From the IMG/VR virus record IMGVR_UViG_3300023184_000174, positions 1 to 51,223 of that record: a stretch of DNA of 51,223 nucleotides; one strand, 5' to 3'. This DNA comes from a virus. Position 1 is the stretch's first letter. Every line of letters starts with the position of its first letter. This document shows positions 15,102 through 20,975 of the stretch, piece by piece. Below the pieces are notes generated by a model that was not told where the DNA came from, made no database searches, and saw nothing but the letters and a program-made list of their open reading frames with translations. The translations under genes were made by a program, and so were the position numbers.

Positions 15102-15340
15102 CCAAATCTAAAGAAACCCCAACATTTATCACAAGGTTATATGGTGGAGACTATGTGTTAATATTAGTATGGCTACAAAAACATATCGGTAAATTGAATA
15201 CTGCTAGACCAATAATTTGGTGGGAAGGCAAAAATTGGTATATGAAATTAGTTCAAGGTAAGATGGGTGATTCATATTGCGAAATTCATTTTGAAAATAA
15301 AAAACATTTAAAACTCTTTGAAGAATATTGGGCTGAATGA
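15095..15340 (+). CDS. LRW-array protein 3 (diverged end)
   Basis: 81 aa. Keeps the W-L-Q-K-H-I-G ... P-I-I-W-W-E-G-K-N-W-Y-M-K-L core shared with array protein 4, and an equivalent C-terminal strand-helix (CEIHFENKKHLKLFEEYW), but LRW has become E-Y-W. The RBS for this gene (GAGG) lies in the last codons of gene 2. ATGA overlap with gene 4. Confidence 0.75.
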   Translation: MVTKSKETPTFITRLYGGDYVLILVWLQKHIGKLNTARPIIWWEGKNWYMKLVQGKMGDSYCEIHFENKKHLKLFEEYWAE

Positions 15341-15567
15341 CTGCTACTGTTAAAGTTTATGACAAACAATGGGCACCAATGTTACATTGGTTACAAGAAA
15401 ACATTGGCCCTCTGTTACATAGTAAACCAATAATATTTTGGCATGGCAAAGGATGGCATATGAAGTTGGGACGAGAAATAGGCGCCATGAGTATACGACA
15501 TAGTGTTATTACAGTAGATTTTGATACCCCCGAACATGCAACTTGGTTTGGATTGATTTGGCTATGA
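15337..15567 (+). CDS. LRW-array protein 4
   Basis: 76 aa. W-L-Q-E-N-I-G-P-L ... P-I-I-F-W-H-G-K-G-W-H-M-K-L is nearly the same as in protein 3, so the two are recent paralogs. The end is V-D-F-D-T-P-E-H-A-T-W-F-G-L-I-W-L, a variant of the array's C-terminal motif. ATGA overlaps at both ends. Function unknown. Confidence 0.75.
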   Translation: MTATVKVYDKQWAPMLHWLQENIGPLLHSKPIIFWHGKGWHMKLGREIGAMSIRHSVITVDFDTPEHATWFGLIWL

Positions 15568-15866
15568 TAAAGAAACGTGCCATGTCTGACTCTAAATGGA
15601 TATCCGACATGGCAATGCAATGGATAGATGAAATCAACGTGAAACGCCTTGAAACTGGTTATGCTGACAATCAACCTAAATGGCCCTATTGGGTGCGTCC
15701 ACATAACTACGATGAGAAAGAGTGGTATGACATGGACAAATGGTTGATAAACATAATGGGTGATAGTAATTGGCATAAAGAAAACGCACCTTGGGTAGGC
15801 AGTAATCGTAAGTATTGGTTCCGTGATGAAGCAGATAGAACCTTTTTCATATTGAGGTGGTCATGA
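15564..15866 (+). CDS. LRW-array protein 5
   Basis: 100 aa from the ATGA overlap at 15564. Trp-rich (about ten Trp), with W-x-N/D-x-M-G and P-W-V-G-S-N-R-K-Y-W-F before the C-terminal D-E-A-D-R-T-F-F-I-L-R-W-S. The last codons TTG AGG TGG provide GAGG at 5 nt from the next ATG. Function unknown. Confidence 0.75.
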   Translation: MIKKRAMSDSKWISDMAMQWIDEINVKRLETGYADNQPKWPYWVRPHNYDEKEWYDMDKWLINIMGDSNWHKENAPWVGSNRKYWFRDEADRTFFILRWS

Positions 15867-16105
15867 ATAGCAAGCAGCGTAGAAAAGAAAAACGTGATAT
15901 TGACAAGAATTATCACAAGGTACATCTTACAGTACGCCCGGGAATGGAGTGGACTGATTGGTGTGATCAAGTTGCGGAAATGGTTAGGTGGGTTAGTGAA
16001 CATACTAGGCGTGATTGTTGTTTGCAAAAAAATGAGTGGGCTGGTAGTACATTCTATTTCTTAGACAGTAAAGATGCTACACATTTCATATTGCGTTGGT
16101 CATGA
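15863..16105 (+). CDS. LRW-array protein 6
   Basis: 80 aa. Very basic N-terminus (MNSKQRRKEKRDIDKNYHK), W-T-D-W-C-D-Q-V-A-E-M-V-R-W centre, and C-terminal D-S-K-D-A-T-H-F-I-L-R-W-S. Starts in the ATGA overlap. The basic head could bind nucleic acid (inference). Function unknown. Confidence 0.75.
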   Translation: MNSKQRRKEKRDIDKNYHKVHLTVRPGMEWTDWCDQVAEMVRWVSEHTRRDCCLQKNEWAGSTFYFLDSKDATHFILRWS

Positions 16106-16353
16106 TGGATATAGAACAAAACATTATTGATAAACTTGCCAAAGATTTATCTGACAGTATTGATACAGAAGTACTATACAATCTTATGGGTTGGACTGTT
16201 GTTAATATACCGCATCCATGGTACATTCCTAGTGTGCGTAATAGTCTAATAGATTGGTTAGAAGAAAATAAAATTGAATATCATTGTTGGGACGGCAGAA
16301 TTGCTTTCAAAGAAGGTAGTGATGCTACATTTTTTACATTGAAGTGGACATGA
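16102..16353 (+). CDS. LRW-array protein 7
   Basis: 83 aa. Acidic, with an N-terminal helix, a P-H-P-W-Y-I-P segment, W-L-E-E-N-K-I-E-Y-H-C-W-D-G and C-terminal F-K-E-G-S-D-A-T-F-F-T-L-K-W-T. Same strand-turn-helix ending as protein 6. ATGA coupling on both sides. Confidence 0.75.
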   Translation: MMDIEQNIIDKLAKDLSDSIDTEVLYNLMGWTVVNIPHPWYIPSVRNSLIDWLEENKIEYHCWDGRIAFKEGSDATFFTLKWT

Positions 16354-16727
16354 GCAAGCGTGAGATTAACGGTCTTTACTTTTTTAGACAAAACTATTTT
16401 ATACCGTGTGGACTTAATCTTAAAGATAAACTTTGGTGGAGATTCATGCCCGGAGTTACGATTAATGTAAAGTGGCCCAAAGGTGAGATTAAAGTTGGAC
16501 CCAGTCATAGGCTTGGATGGAATGGCATAGGTGATTATTTTGAATATATTGATAGTGCCGACCCAAACGATCATTACAGACCATGGTTAGAAGAACATGT
16601 GGGCAAACAAGGATGGGATTGGAACTGGGGTATGGCTGATACAGATGCTACAGAGAATCGTTTAACCATAAAGATTAGACAGAAATACGCCAAGTATGCT
16701 ACAATAGCAGCATTACGATGGAGTTGA
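16350..16727 (+). CDS. LRW-array protein 8
   Basis: 125 aa, the longest member. Starts at the ATGA overlap 16350. Trp- and Gly-rich, with P-W-L-E-E-H-V-G-K-Q-G-W-D-W-N-W (compare W-L-N-E-H-V-G-K-G in array protein at 17818) and C-terminal K-Y-A-T-I-A-A-L-R-W-S. The codons after LRW include GGAG, the RBS of the next gene at 16731. Function unknown. Confidence 0.75.
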   Translation: MSKREINGLYFFRQNYFIPCGLNLKDKLWWRFMPGVTINVKWPKGEIKVGPSHRLGWNGIGDYFEYIDSADPNDHYRPWLEEHVGKQGWDWNWGMADTDATENRLTIKIRQKYAKYATIAALRWS

Positions 16728-16730
16728 ACA

Positions 16731-16970
16731 ATGAACGAACGAATTAGTGAAATTTGGGACCAAGCAGCCAAAGCAAATGCGTTGCTTAGGTCAGGTGAAA
16801 ATTCATGGGAAACGCAAAAGGCTTTTATTGAAAAGTTTGCTGAGATGATTGTGAAAGAATGTGCTAACCAATGCGACTTATTGTTGGATCATAAAATAAG
16901 TTCAGAGTGGTCACGAGGAACACATGATTGTTCAAGAGCAATTAAGAAACATTTCGGAGTTGAAGAATGA
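16731..16970 (+). CDS. FAEL/HFGVE-family small protein 1
   Basis: 79 aa. First of four adjacent paralogs with F-A-E-x-I-V-K-E-C in the middle and an H-F-G-V-E-E end. Here: K-F-A-E-M-I-V-K-E-C-A-N-Q-C, then A-I-K-K-H-F-G-V-E-E. Small helical proteins with this signature are common in marine phages, without known function. The end codons TTC GGA GTT GAA GAA TGA give GGAG 7 nt before the next ATG. Confidence 0.8.
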   Translation: MNERISEIWDQAAKANALLRSGENSWETQKAFIEKFAEMIVKECANQCDLLLDHKISSEWSRGTHDCSRAIKKHFGVEE

Positions 16971-17068
16971 CTGACAAGTTGTTCTTAGGTACTGTGTTGT
17001 CATTGTTTGTGGCATTTACAGGACATCCTTATATTGCCCTTTTTATATTTTGGTTGAGTATCACATGA
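16967..17068 (+). CDS. Tiny hydrophobic membrane protein, 33 aa
   Basis: 33 aa between two ATGA junctions: ATG 16967 overlaps the stop of the preceding gene, and its TGA overlaps the next start at 17065. It has GGAG at 7 nt. After MTDK almost every residue is hydrophobic (LFLGTVLSLFVAFTG, HPYIALFIFWLSIT), predicting one long or two short membrane segments. The exact fit into the coupled array argues that it is translated. Function unknown. Confidence 0.7.
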   Translation: MTDKLFLGTVLSLFVAFTGHPYIALFIFWLSIT

Positions 17069-17319
17069 ACGAATTGATTAAAGAACTTGCTGAACAGGCC
17101 GGCATCACAACTAATTTGGATACTGATTACTTTGAACGAGATATGAACAAGTGGGTAGATTACTTTTCAGAAAAGTTCGCCGAGTTAATCATTAAAGAAT
17201 GTGTCAAATTTTGTGAACACGAATCCAATGATGATGAACATGACGAATATGATATGGGAATGTGGGTCAAGGCAGAAAGTATCAAAACAGCAATTGTTGA
17301 ACATTTTGGAGTAAAGTAA
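17065..17319 (+). CDS. FAEL/HFGVE-family small protein 2
   Basis: 84 aa. Starts MNELIKELAEQAG, nearly the same as the next gene (MNELIKELAKQAS), and holds K-F-A-E-L-I-I-K-E-C-V-K-F-C and C-terminal V-E-H-F-G-V-K. Acidic His/Asp/Glu insert after the Cys pair. TAATG junction to gene 3. Recent tandem duplication is evident from the shared start. Confidence 0.8.
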   Translation: MNELIKELAEQAGITTNLDTDYFERDMNKWVDYFSEKFAELIIKECVKFCEHESNDDEHDEYDMGMWVKAESIKTAIVEHFGVK

Positions 17320-17555
17320 TGAACGAACTGATTAAAGAACTTGCCAAGCAAGCTAGTAAAGACAATAGCGATGGTTATCCCGTTACACTTGAATATACCA
17401 ATAAGTTTGCTGAAAAGTTCGCCGAGTTGATTGTGTTAGAATGTGTTAATGCTGTGATGGATGGCTCCAAAGAAGGAGACCATTACGCTATGCGAATTGA
17501 GCAGCATTTTGACAATGGGCAAGGTGGTATACTACATTTTGGAGTTGAAGAATGA
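17319..17555 (+). CDS. FAEL/HFGVE-family small protein 3
   Basis: 78 aa. MNELIKELAKQAS start, K-F-A-E-L-I-V-L-E-C-V-N-A-V, end I-L-H-F-G-V-E-E. The stop-start junction with the previous gene is a 1-nt overlap (TAATG), and with the next a 4-nt ATGA. Function unknown. Confidence 0.8.
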   Translation: MNELIKELAKQASKDNSDGYPVTLEYTNKFAEKFAELIVLECVNAVMDGSKEGDHYAMRIEQHFDNGQGGILHFGVEE

Positions 17556-17821
17556 ATTATATTAAACCAGAAGATATTAAAGAGTATGTCAGTAAAAACC
17601 CAGAAGGTATTGCTGGCATGAGCGAAGAATTAGCGGCCATGGTAAATCATTTCGCCGAGTTGATTGTAGCAGAATGTATCAACCGTGAAGAATTGCTGGG
17701 TGCTATTGCCCGTGGTTGGTGTGGTGAAAAGAACAGCCATAAAGAAATGGATTCAGATTTGGCAGTTGCTATTTTTGATGAAGTAGAACAACAGATTAAA
17801 CAAAAGTTTGGTGTTGAATGA
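17552..17821 (+). CDS. FAEL/HFGVE-family small protein 4
   Basis: 89 aa. A different N-terminus (MNYIKPEDIKEYVSKNPEG) but the same core H-F-A-E-L-I-V-A-E-C-I-N and the ending Q-K-F-G-V-E. ATGA overlaps at both ends. It is the boundary to the second block of LRW proteins. Confidence 0.8.
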   Translation: MNYIKPEDIKEYVSKNPEGIAGMSEELAAMVNHFAELIVAECINREELLGAIARGWCGEKNSHKEMDSDLAVAIFDEVEQQIKQKFGVE

Positions 17822-18063
17822 GAGTAGAATTTCGCCAAGGCGTGCCTGCAGGTTGTACCGAATGGTTAAACGAACATGTGGGCAAGGGTAATATGACTGA
17901 TCTCAATGACAGTCCTGATTATGATTGGTTCTACAAGCGTGAGCGTGTTTATCCGCAAGGACATGAACTGTTTGATCCTCGTAACCTGGGTCCTAGATAT
18001 GTTCCTACTATCACAATTAAAGATCCTAAATTGGCAGCATGGTTTATATTGAGGTGGACATGA
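17818..18063 (+). CDS. LRW-array protein 9
   Basis: 81 aa. E-W-L-N-E-H-V-G-K-G-N resembles protein 8. C-terminal V-P-T-I-T-I-K-D-P-K-L-A-A-W-F-I-L-R-W-T shows strand-turn-helix-LRW. Last codons TTG AGG TGG give GAGG 5 nt before ATG 18060. Function unknown. Confidence 0.75.
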   Translation: MRVEFRQGVPAGCTEWLNEHVGKGNMTDLNDSPDYDWFYKRERVYPQGHELFDPRNLGPRYVPTITIKDPKLAAWFILRWT

Positions 18064-18305
18064 GCAAATTTACACATAAAACATCACGCTATTTTGGTAG
18101 CACAGTTAATATACATACCATCTCTTGGAAAAACCAAGATGATGTTAACCCCAAAGAAATCAAGAAATGGTGTAAAAAGAATTACGGTAAGTCAGGATAT
18201 GATGAAGAAACTGGAACTAATCGTTGGGTAGATAACATCAACCAATCTGAAATAATGCTTACCCGTGATGAAGATTTAACATTGTTTTTGTTGCGCTGGG
18301 AATGA
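18060..18305 (+). CDS. LRW-array protein 10
   Basis: 81 aa from the ATGA overlap at 18060. Basic N-terminal half (KKWCKKNYGKSGYDEET), C-terminal I-M-L-T-R-D-E-D-L-T-L-F-L-L-R-W-E. The K-x-N-Y-G-K-S-G-Y stretch is the counterpart of H-V-G-K-x-G in proteins 8 and 9. Function unknown. Confidence 0.75.
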   Translation: MSKFTHKTSRYFGSTVNIHTISWKNQDDVNPKEIKKWCKKNYGKSGYDEETGTNRWVDNINQSEIMLTRDEDLTLFLLRWE

Positions 18306-18505
18306 AATCTGTAACCATCTACGGCAAAAGTGCGAATGAAGTAATAGAAATAGTACATCAAATGCAAGCACACGGCTGGACTGATGGAGTAGATTTTGAT
18401 TGGGCATATCATCGTTCTTCTACATATGATACAAGAGATCGCCGAGCGGTGTTTAATTTCTATAAAGAAGAATATAGCACTTACTTTGCATTGAGGTGGG
18501 TATGA
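18302..18505 (+). CDS. LRW-array protein 11
   Basis: 67 aa, the shortest LRW member. A V-T-I-Y-G-K-S strand, a helix, G-V-D-F-D-W-A-Y, and C-terminal F-N-F-Y-K-E-E-Y-S-T-Y-F-A-L-R-W-V. This is close to the minimal unit: strand, helix, strand, strand, helix-LRW. TTG AGG TGG codons again form the next RBS. Confidence 0.75.
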   Translation: MKSVTIYGKSANEVIEIVHQMQAHGWTDGVDFDWAYHRSSTYDTRDRRAVFNFYKEEYSTYFALRWV

Positions 18506-18771
18506 CCAATATATCAAAATCATTTCAGGATTATGATGACGATGATCCAGCATTACATCAACGAAAGAATCGTTGGAAGTATTGGGAAGCATTAAAAAAA
18601 GTTCGTGTAGAGTACATGGAAAACAAAACTGATTTTGACGCATATGATTTTGAAGATTATCTACAAAAGAAGTACGGTGTAAGAATGAATATTACCAATG
18701 GCAATATAACAGATGGTTATCAGATAGTAGATGAAAAACTCTATTTAATATTTTTATTAAAATGGGGATGA
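18502..18771 (+). CDS. LRW-array protein 12
   Basis: 89 aa from the ATGA overlap at 18502. Charged N-terminus, F-E-D-Y-L-Q-K-K-Y-G-V-R-M-N centre and C-terminal V-D-E-K-L-Y-L-I-F-L-L-K-W-G. The next gene follows after one base, with GGGGATG as its RBS inside the K-W-G codons. Confidence 0.75.
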   Translation: MTNISKSFQDYDDDDPALHQRKNRWKYWEALKKVRVEYMENKTDFDAYDFEDYLQKKYGVRMNITNGNITDGYQIVDEKLYLIFLLKWG

Positions 18772-18772
18772 T

Positions 18773-19045
18773 ATGGCAATAAAATACACAGAATGTTTCC
18801 ATCCAGCATATCCCAATGCCTCAGGCTCTTTATGTAAGGATAACAAATATAAAGCAGGACACAAAACAGTCTATCAAAGAGATTGTAGATATCATAAAGA
18901 GGACCCATCTATCATTGTAAAATGGATGAGAAGAAATTTTGGTGAAAGACACCAAGGTTGGGACTTCTCCTTAGCTGGAGGATGTGTTACAATAGAGTTG
19001 TGGGATGATAAATTTATAACAATGTATGAAATGTGGCAGATGTAA
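18773..19045 (+). CDS. LRW-array protein 13 (diverged end)
   Basis: 90 aa. Cys/His-rich N-terminal half (C9, H10, C21, C38, H41), W-M-R-R-N-F-G-E-R-H-Q-G-W-D-F as in other members, and a C-terminal strand then K-F-I-T-M-Y-E-M-W-Q-M, where the aromatic helix remains but LRW is lost. TAATG junction to the exonuclease gene, so the array is coupled to it. Confidence 0.7.
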   Translation: MAIKYTECFHPAYPNASGSLCKDNKYKAGHKTVYQRDCRYHKEDPSIIVKWMRRNFGERHQGWDFSLAGGCVTIELWDDKFITMYEMWQM

Positions 19046-19593
19046 TGGCAAATGATATAATGATTGACCTGGAGACACTTGACACAAGTCCATATTGTGT
19101 TATACTAACTATAGGAGCTGTACGGTTTGATCCTAAAGGTAATGGTGTAGTAGAACGATTAGAATTGCGTCCTACGATTGAAGAACAAACCGAACAATAT
19201 GATAGGATAATTGATGACAGTACAATTGAATGGTGGGCAAAACAAAGCCCTGCCGCACTTGAAGAAGCGATGGGAGATCAGGGACGTATTTCATTTAGTG
19301 AATCTATGGAAGCCCTTTATAAGTTTTGTTGGAATCGCAGGGCTGTGTGGTCTAATGGGGCTGCATTTGATATCGTTGCTTGCGAGACCGCATGGAGGCA
19401 ACTCGGAGTGCGAATACCGTGGCCATTCTATACCGTACGAGACACTAGAACGTTGTATGAAGTTGCAGGCGTCAAACTAAGTGATGGCGGCCACTCAACT
19501 ACACACAAAGCGGTAGAGGATGCCGAAAGACAAGCTATTGTTGTACAAAAAGCGTATCATAAGTTAATCAAGGCAGGAGTAATGGCACCGTGA
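19045..19593 (+). CDS. DnaQ-like 3'-5' exonuclease
   Basis: 182 aa. Start at ATG 19045 (TAATG overlap); a GTG 12 nt earlier is less likely. DEDDh motifs: ExoI M-I-D-L-E-T-L (Asp8, Glu10), ExoII N-G-A-A-F-D (Asp109), ExoIII H-K-A-V-E-D-A (His154, Asp159). The fold is that of the phage exonuclease / Rv2179c-like group. It degrades nucleic acid from 3' ends using two metal ions. Downstream, overlapping by GTGA, is a protein with DNA polymerase III alpha palm motifs, which suggests a proofreading partner like epsilon. Confidence 0.85.
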   Translation: MANDIMIDLETLDTSPYCVILTIGAVRFDPKGNGVVERLELRPTIEEQTEQYDRIIDDSTIEWWAKQSPAALEEAMGDQGRISFSESMEALYKFCWNRRAVWSNGAAFDIVACETAWRQLGVRIPWPFYTVRDTRTLYEVAGVKLSDGGHSTTHKAVEDAERQAIVVQKAYHKLIKAGVMAP

Positions 19594-20201
19594 GAATAGA
19601 TAGTGATATTGACATTGACTTTGGTTCAAGAGATAAATTGCTTGAACTGATTAAGCATACAAGCGCGGCGATGCGTAATGTCAATCCTATTCGTAAACAT
19701 GCTACTGGCGTATATGTTACACCTATTCCCTATGACCCAATACATGATATCGCAAGTATTGACTATACAGAAGCCGAGAAGCGTGGATACTTTAAGTTAG
19801 ACTTATTGAATGTTCATGTTTATGAGAATGTCAGAGATGAACAACATCTTAATGAATTGATGGTTGAGCCTGATTGGAGTAAACTAAAGGATAAGAGTTT
19901 TGTTGAGAAACTAATTCACTTGAATAATCAGTACTATAATTTAGAGAAGATGCCAGAACCTATAGATAGTATCCCAAGATTAGCAATGTTTCTAGCAGTT
20001 ATTCGTCCTGGTAAAAAGCATTTGATTGGGAAATCTTGGAGTGAGATTAGTAAAACTGTCTGGGATAAGGGAACTGACGGGTATGTATTCAAAAAGGCTC
20101 ACGCAATTTCCTATTCATGGCTTGTTGCGGTACATGCAAATTTGTTAACTGAATGTTATCAGAAAACCGGAACTTATGACTTAGCACAATTATTGCCGTG
20201 A
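19590..20201 (+). CDS. Compact DnaE/Pol III alpha palm-like protein
   Basis: 203 aa from GTG 19590 (GTGA overlap with the exonuclease). Motifs line up in order with bacterial Pol III alpha. S-D-I-D-I-D-F-x-x-R-D (Asp6, Asp8) corresponds to the P-D-F-D-V-D-F catalytic motif. R-K-H-A-T-G-V-Y-V-T corresponds to G-K-H-A-G-G-V-V-I. Y-F-K-L-D-L-L-N-V (Lys69, Asp71) corresponds to V-K-F-D-F-L-G-L, which holds the third catalytic Asp. A-V-I-R-P-G corresponds to A-L-F-R-P-G, and G-Y-V-F-K-K-A-H-A-I-S-Y to G-Y-G-F-N-K-S-H-S-A-A-Y. PHP, fingers insertions and C-terminal domains are missing (E. coli alpha is 1160 aa). It could be a mini-polymerase, a primase-like enzyme or a non-catalytic relic. Confidence 0.75.
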   Translation: MRIDSDIDIDFGSRDKLLELIKHTSAAMRNVNPIRKHATGVYVTPIPYDPIHDIASIDYTEAEKRGYFKLDLLNVHVYENVRDEQHLNELMVEPDWSKLKDKSFVEKLIHLNNQYYNLEKMPEPIDSIPRLAMFLAVIRPGKKHLIGKSWSEISKTVWDKGTDGYVFKKAHAISYSWLVAVHANLLTECYQKTGTYDLAQLLP

Positions 20202-20893
20202 TATCTAGTAAAGTTTCCCTTACCTTTTCCAGATACATTGCAGTGTATGCAAGTCCATTGAATTTGAGATGGATGTGTACCATTTTTAACACGGTTTCGT
20301 TGTAGGTCACCCCCTAAAAAATTATGTTTACCTGACTCTACTGTTTTCTTTGCCTTTTCAGCCTGCCAGATTGGGTTCTTGAAAAGGTGAGTTCCGTCAT
20401 TTAATCTATTTTTATTAGTATCATTAATATGCTTGCGAAATTTAGGATCAAGAAAATGATGAGTTCCGGCAGCGACTCTTTTTGCATTGTTATCCCGATG
20501 AAAATCTGAATTCAAAAATAAGTGCGTTCCATCTTTTATTCGGTTAAGTGTTGACTGGCGTAAATTATCCATCCCTCCGGGGATTTGCGATACATGTGTG
20601 CCGTTTTTTAACTGAGATAATGCATTTAATTTAGATACTGCTGATCTCTCAGCTGGGGTAGAATTCATCCTCTGCGCTTGCATCAGCATACATGCAAAAT
20701 AATCACCCTGTTTGAAATGAATTTCATAATGTTCAGTGAGTGTAAGAGCAGTTAGATTTGTTGGATCATTGTTAGAATGATTTCCATCTATGTGATGAAT
20801 CTCGTAACTACGGCCCTCACGATCCCTTGGAATATTGCCGTAATGATTTTCGTATATTTTACGATATTTGTTAGTTCCACAATAAATACACAT
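20174..20893 (-). CDS. HNH homing endonuclease with NUMOD3-type repeats
   Basis: 239 aa on the minus strand. N-terminal C-x-x-C (MCIYCGTNKYRKIYENHYG), then the HNH motif Y-E-I-H-H-I-D-G-N-x-x-N-N-x-x-x-N-L and T-L-T-E-H-Y-E-I-H. From residue 95 on there are six short repeats of the type (L/I)-K-(N/D)-G-T-H-x-F-x-(N/D)-P, as in NUMOD3 DNA-binding modules, and a final C-I-H-C zinc-type pair. The 3' end overlaps the DnaE-like gene by 28 nt in convergent orientation. Own late promoter and a leader shared with the GIY-YIG gene. RBS AAGGAG. Confidence 0.88.
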   Translation of the reverse strand: MCIYCGTNKYRKIYENHYGNIPRDREGRSYEIHHIDGNHSNNDPTNLTALTLTEHYEIHFKQGDYFACMLMQAQRMNSTPAERSAVSKLNALSQLKNGTHVSQIPGGMDNLRQSTLNRIKDGTHLFLNSDFHRDNNAKRVAAGTHHFLDPKFRKHINDTNKNRLNDGTHLFKNPIWQAEKAKKTVESGKHNFLGGDLQRNRVKNGTHPSQIQWTCIHCNVSGKGKGNFTRYHGNNCAKS

Positions 20894-20925
20894 GCTGATT
20901 GCTCCTTGTAAATGAATAGCAGTTA

Positions 20926-20972
20926 GAGTAGTCGGAGAGGTTAGAGGCTCGTGGACTACACTTCTATTTATC
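20926..20972 (-). promoter_or_regulatory. Late promoter plus 5'-terminal hairpin upstream of HNH gene
   Basis: On the minus strand GATAAATA (20965-20972) is followed by GAAGT and then GTAGTC ... GACTAC, a hairpin that brackets a GC-rich loop. Spacing (5 nt) and sequence (AAGTGTAGTY ... RACTACTCTA) match the leader of the GIY-YIG gene at 1749-1790. Confidence 0.55.
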
Positions 20973-20975
20973 TTC

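Noticed and set aside
18182-18643. 153-codon minus-strand frame in the LRW array
   Set aside because: The plus-strand genes here are coupled by ATGA junctions and share protein motifs; the antisense frame has no start signals.
14653-19045. One large gene broken by frameshifts (sequencing errors) instead of many small genes
   Set aside because: Each unit has its own start, an SD at correct spacing and a repeated C-terminal motif; ATGA junctions are too regular for errors.
19590-20201. Frameshifted remains of a full-length DnaE gene
   Set aside because: The frame is intact, starts at a coupled GTG, and the flanking DNA encodes unrelated genes, so it is a compact protein and not a broken long one.
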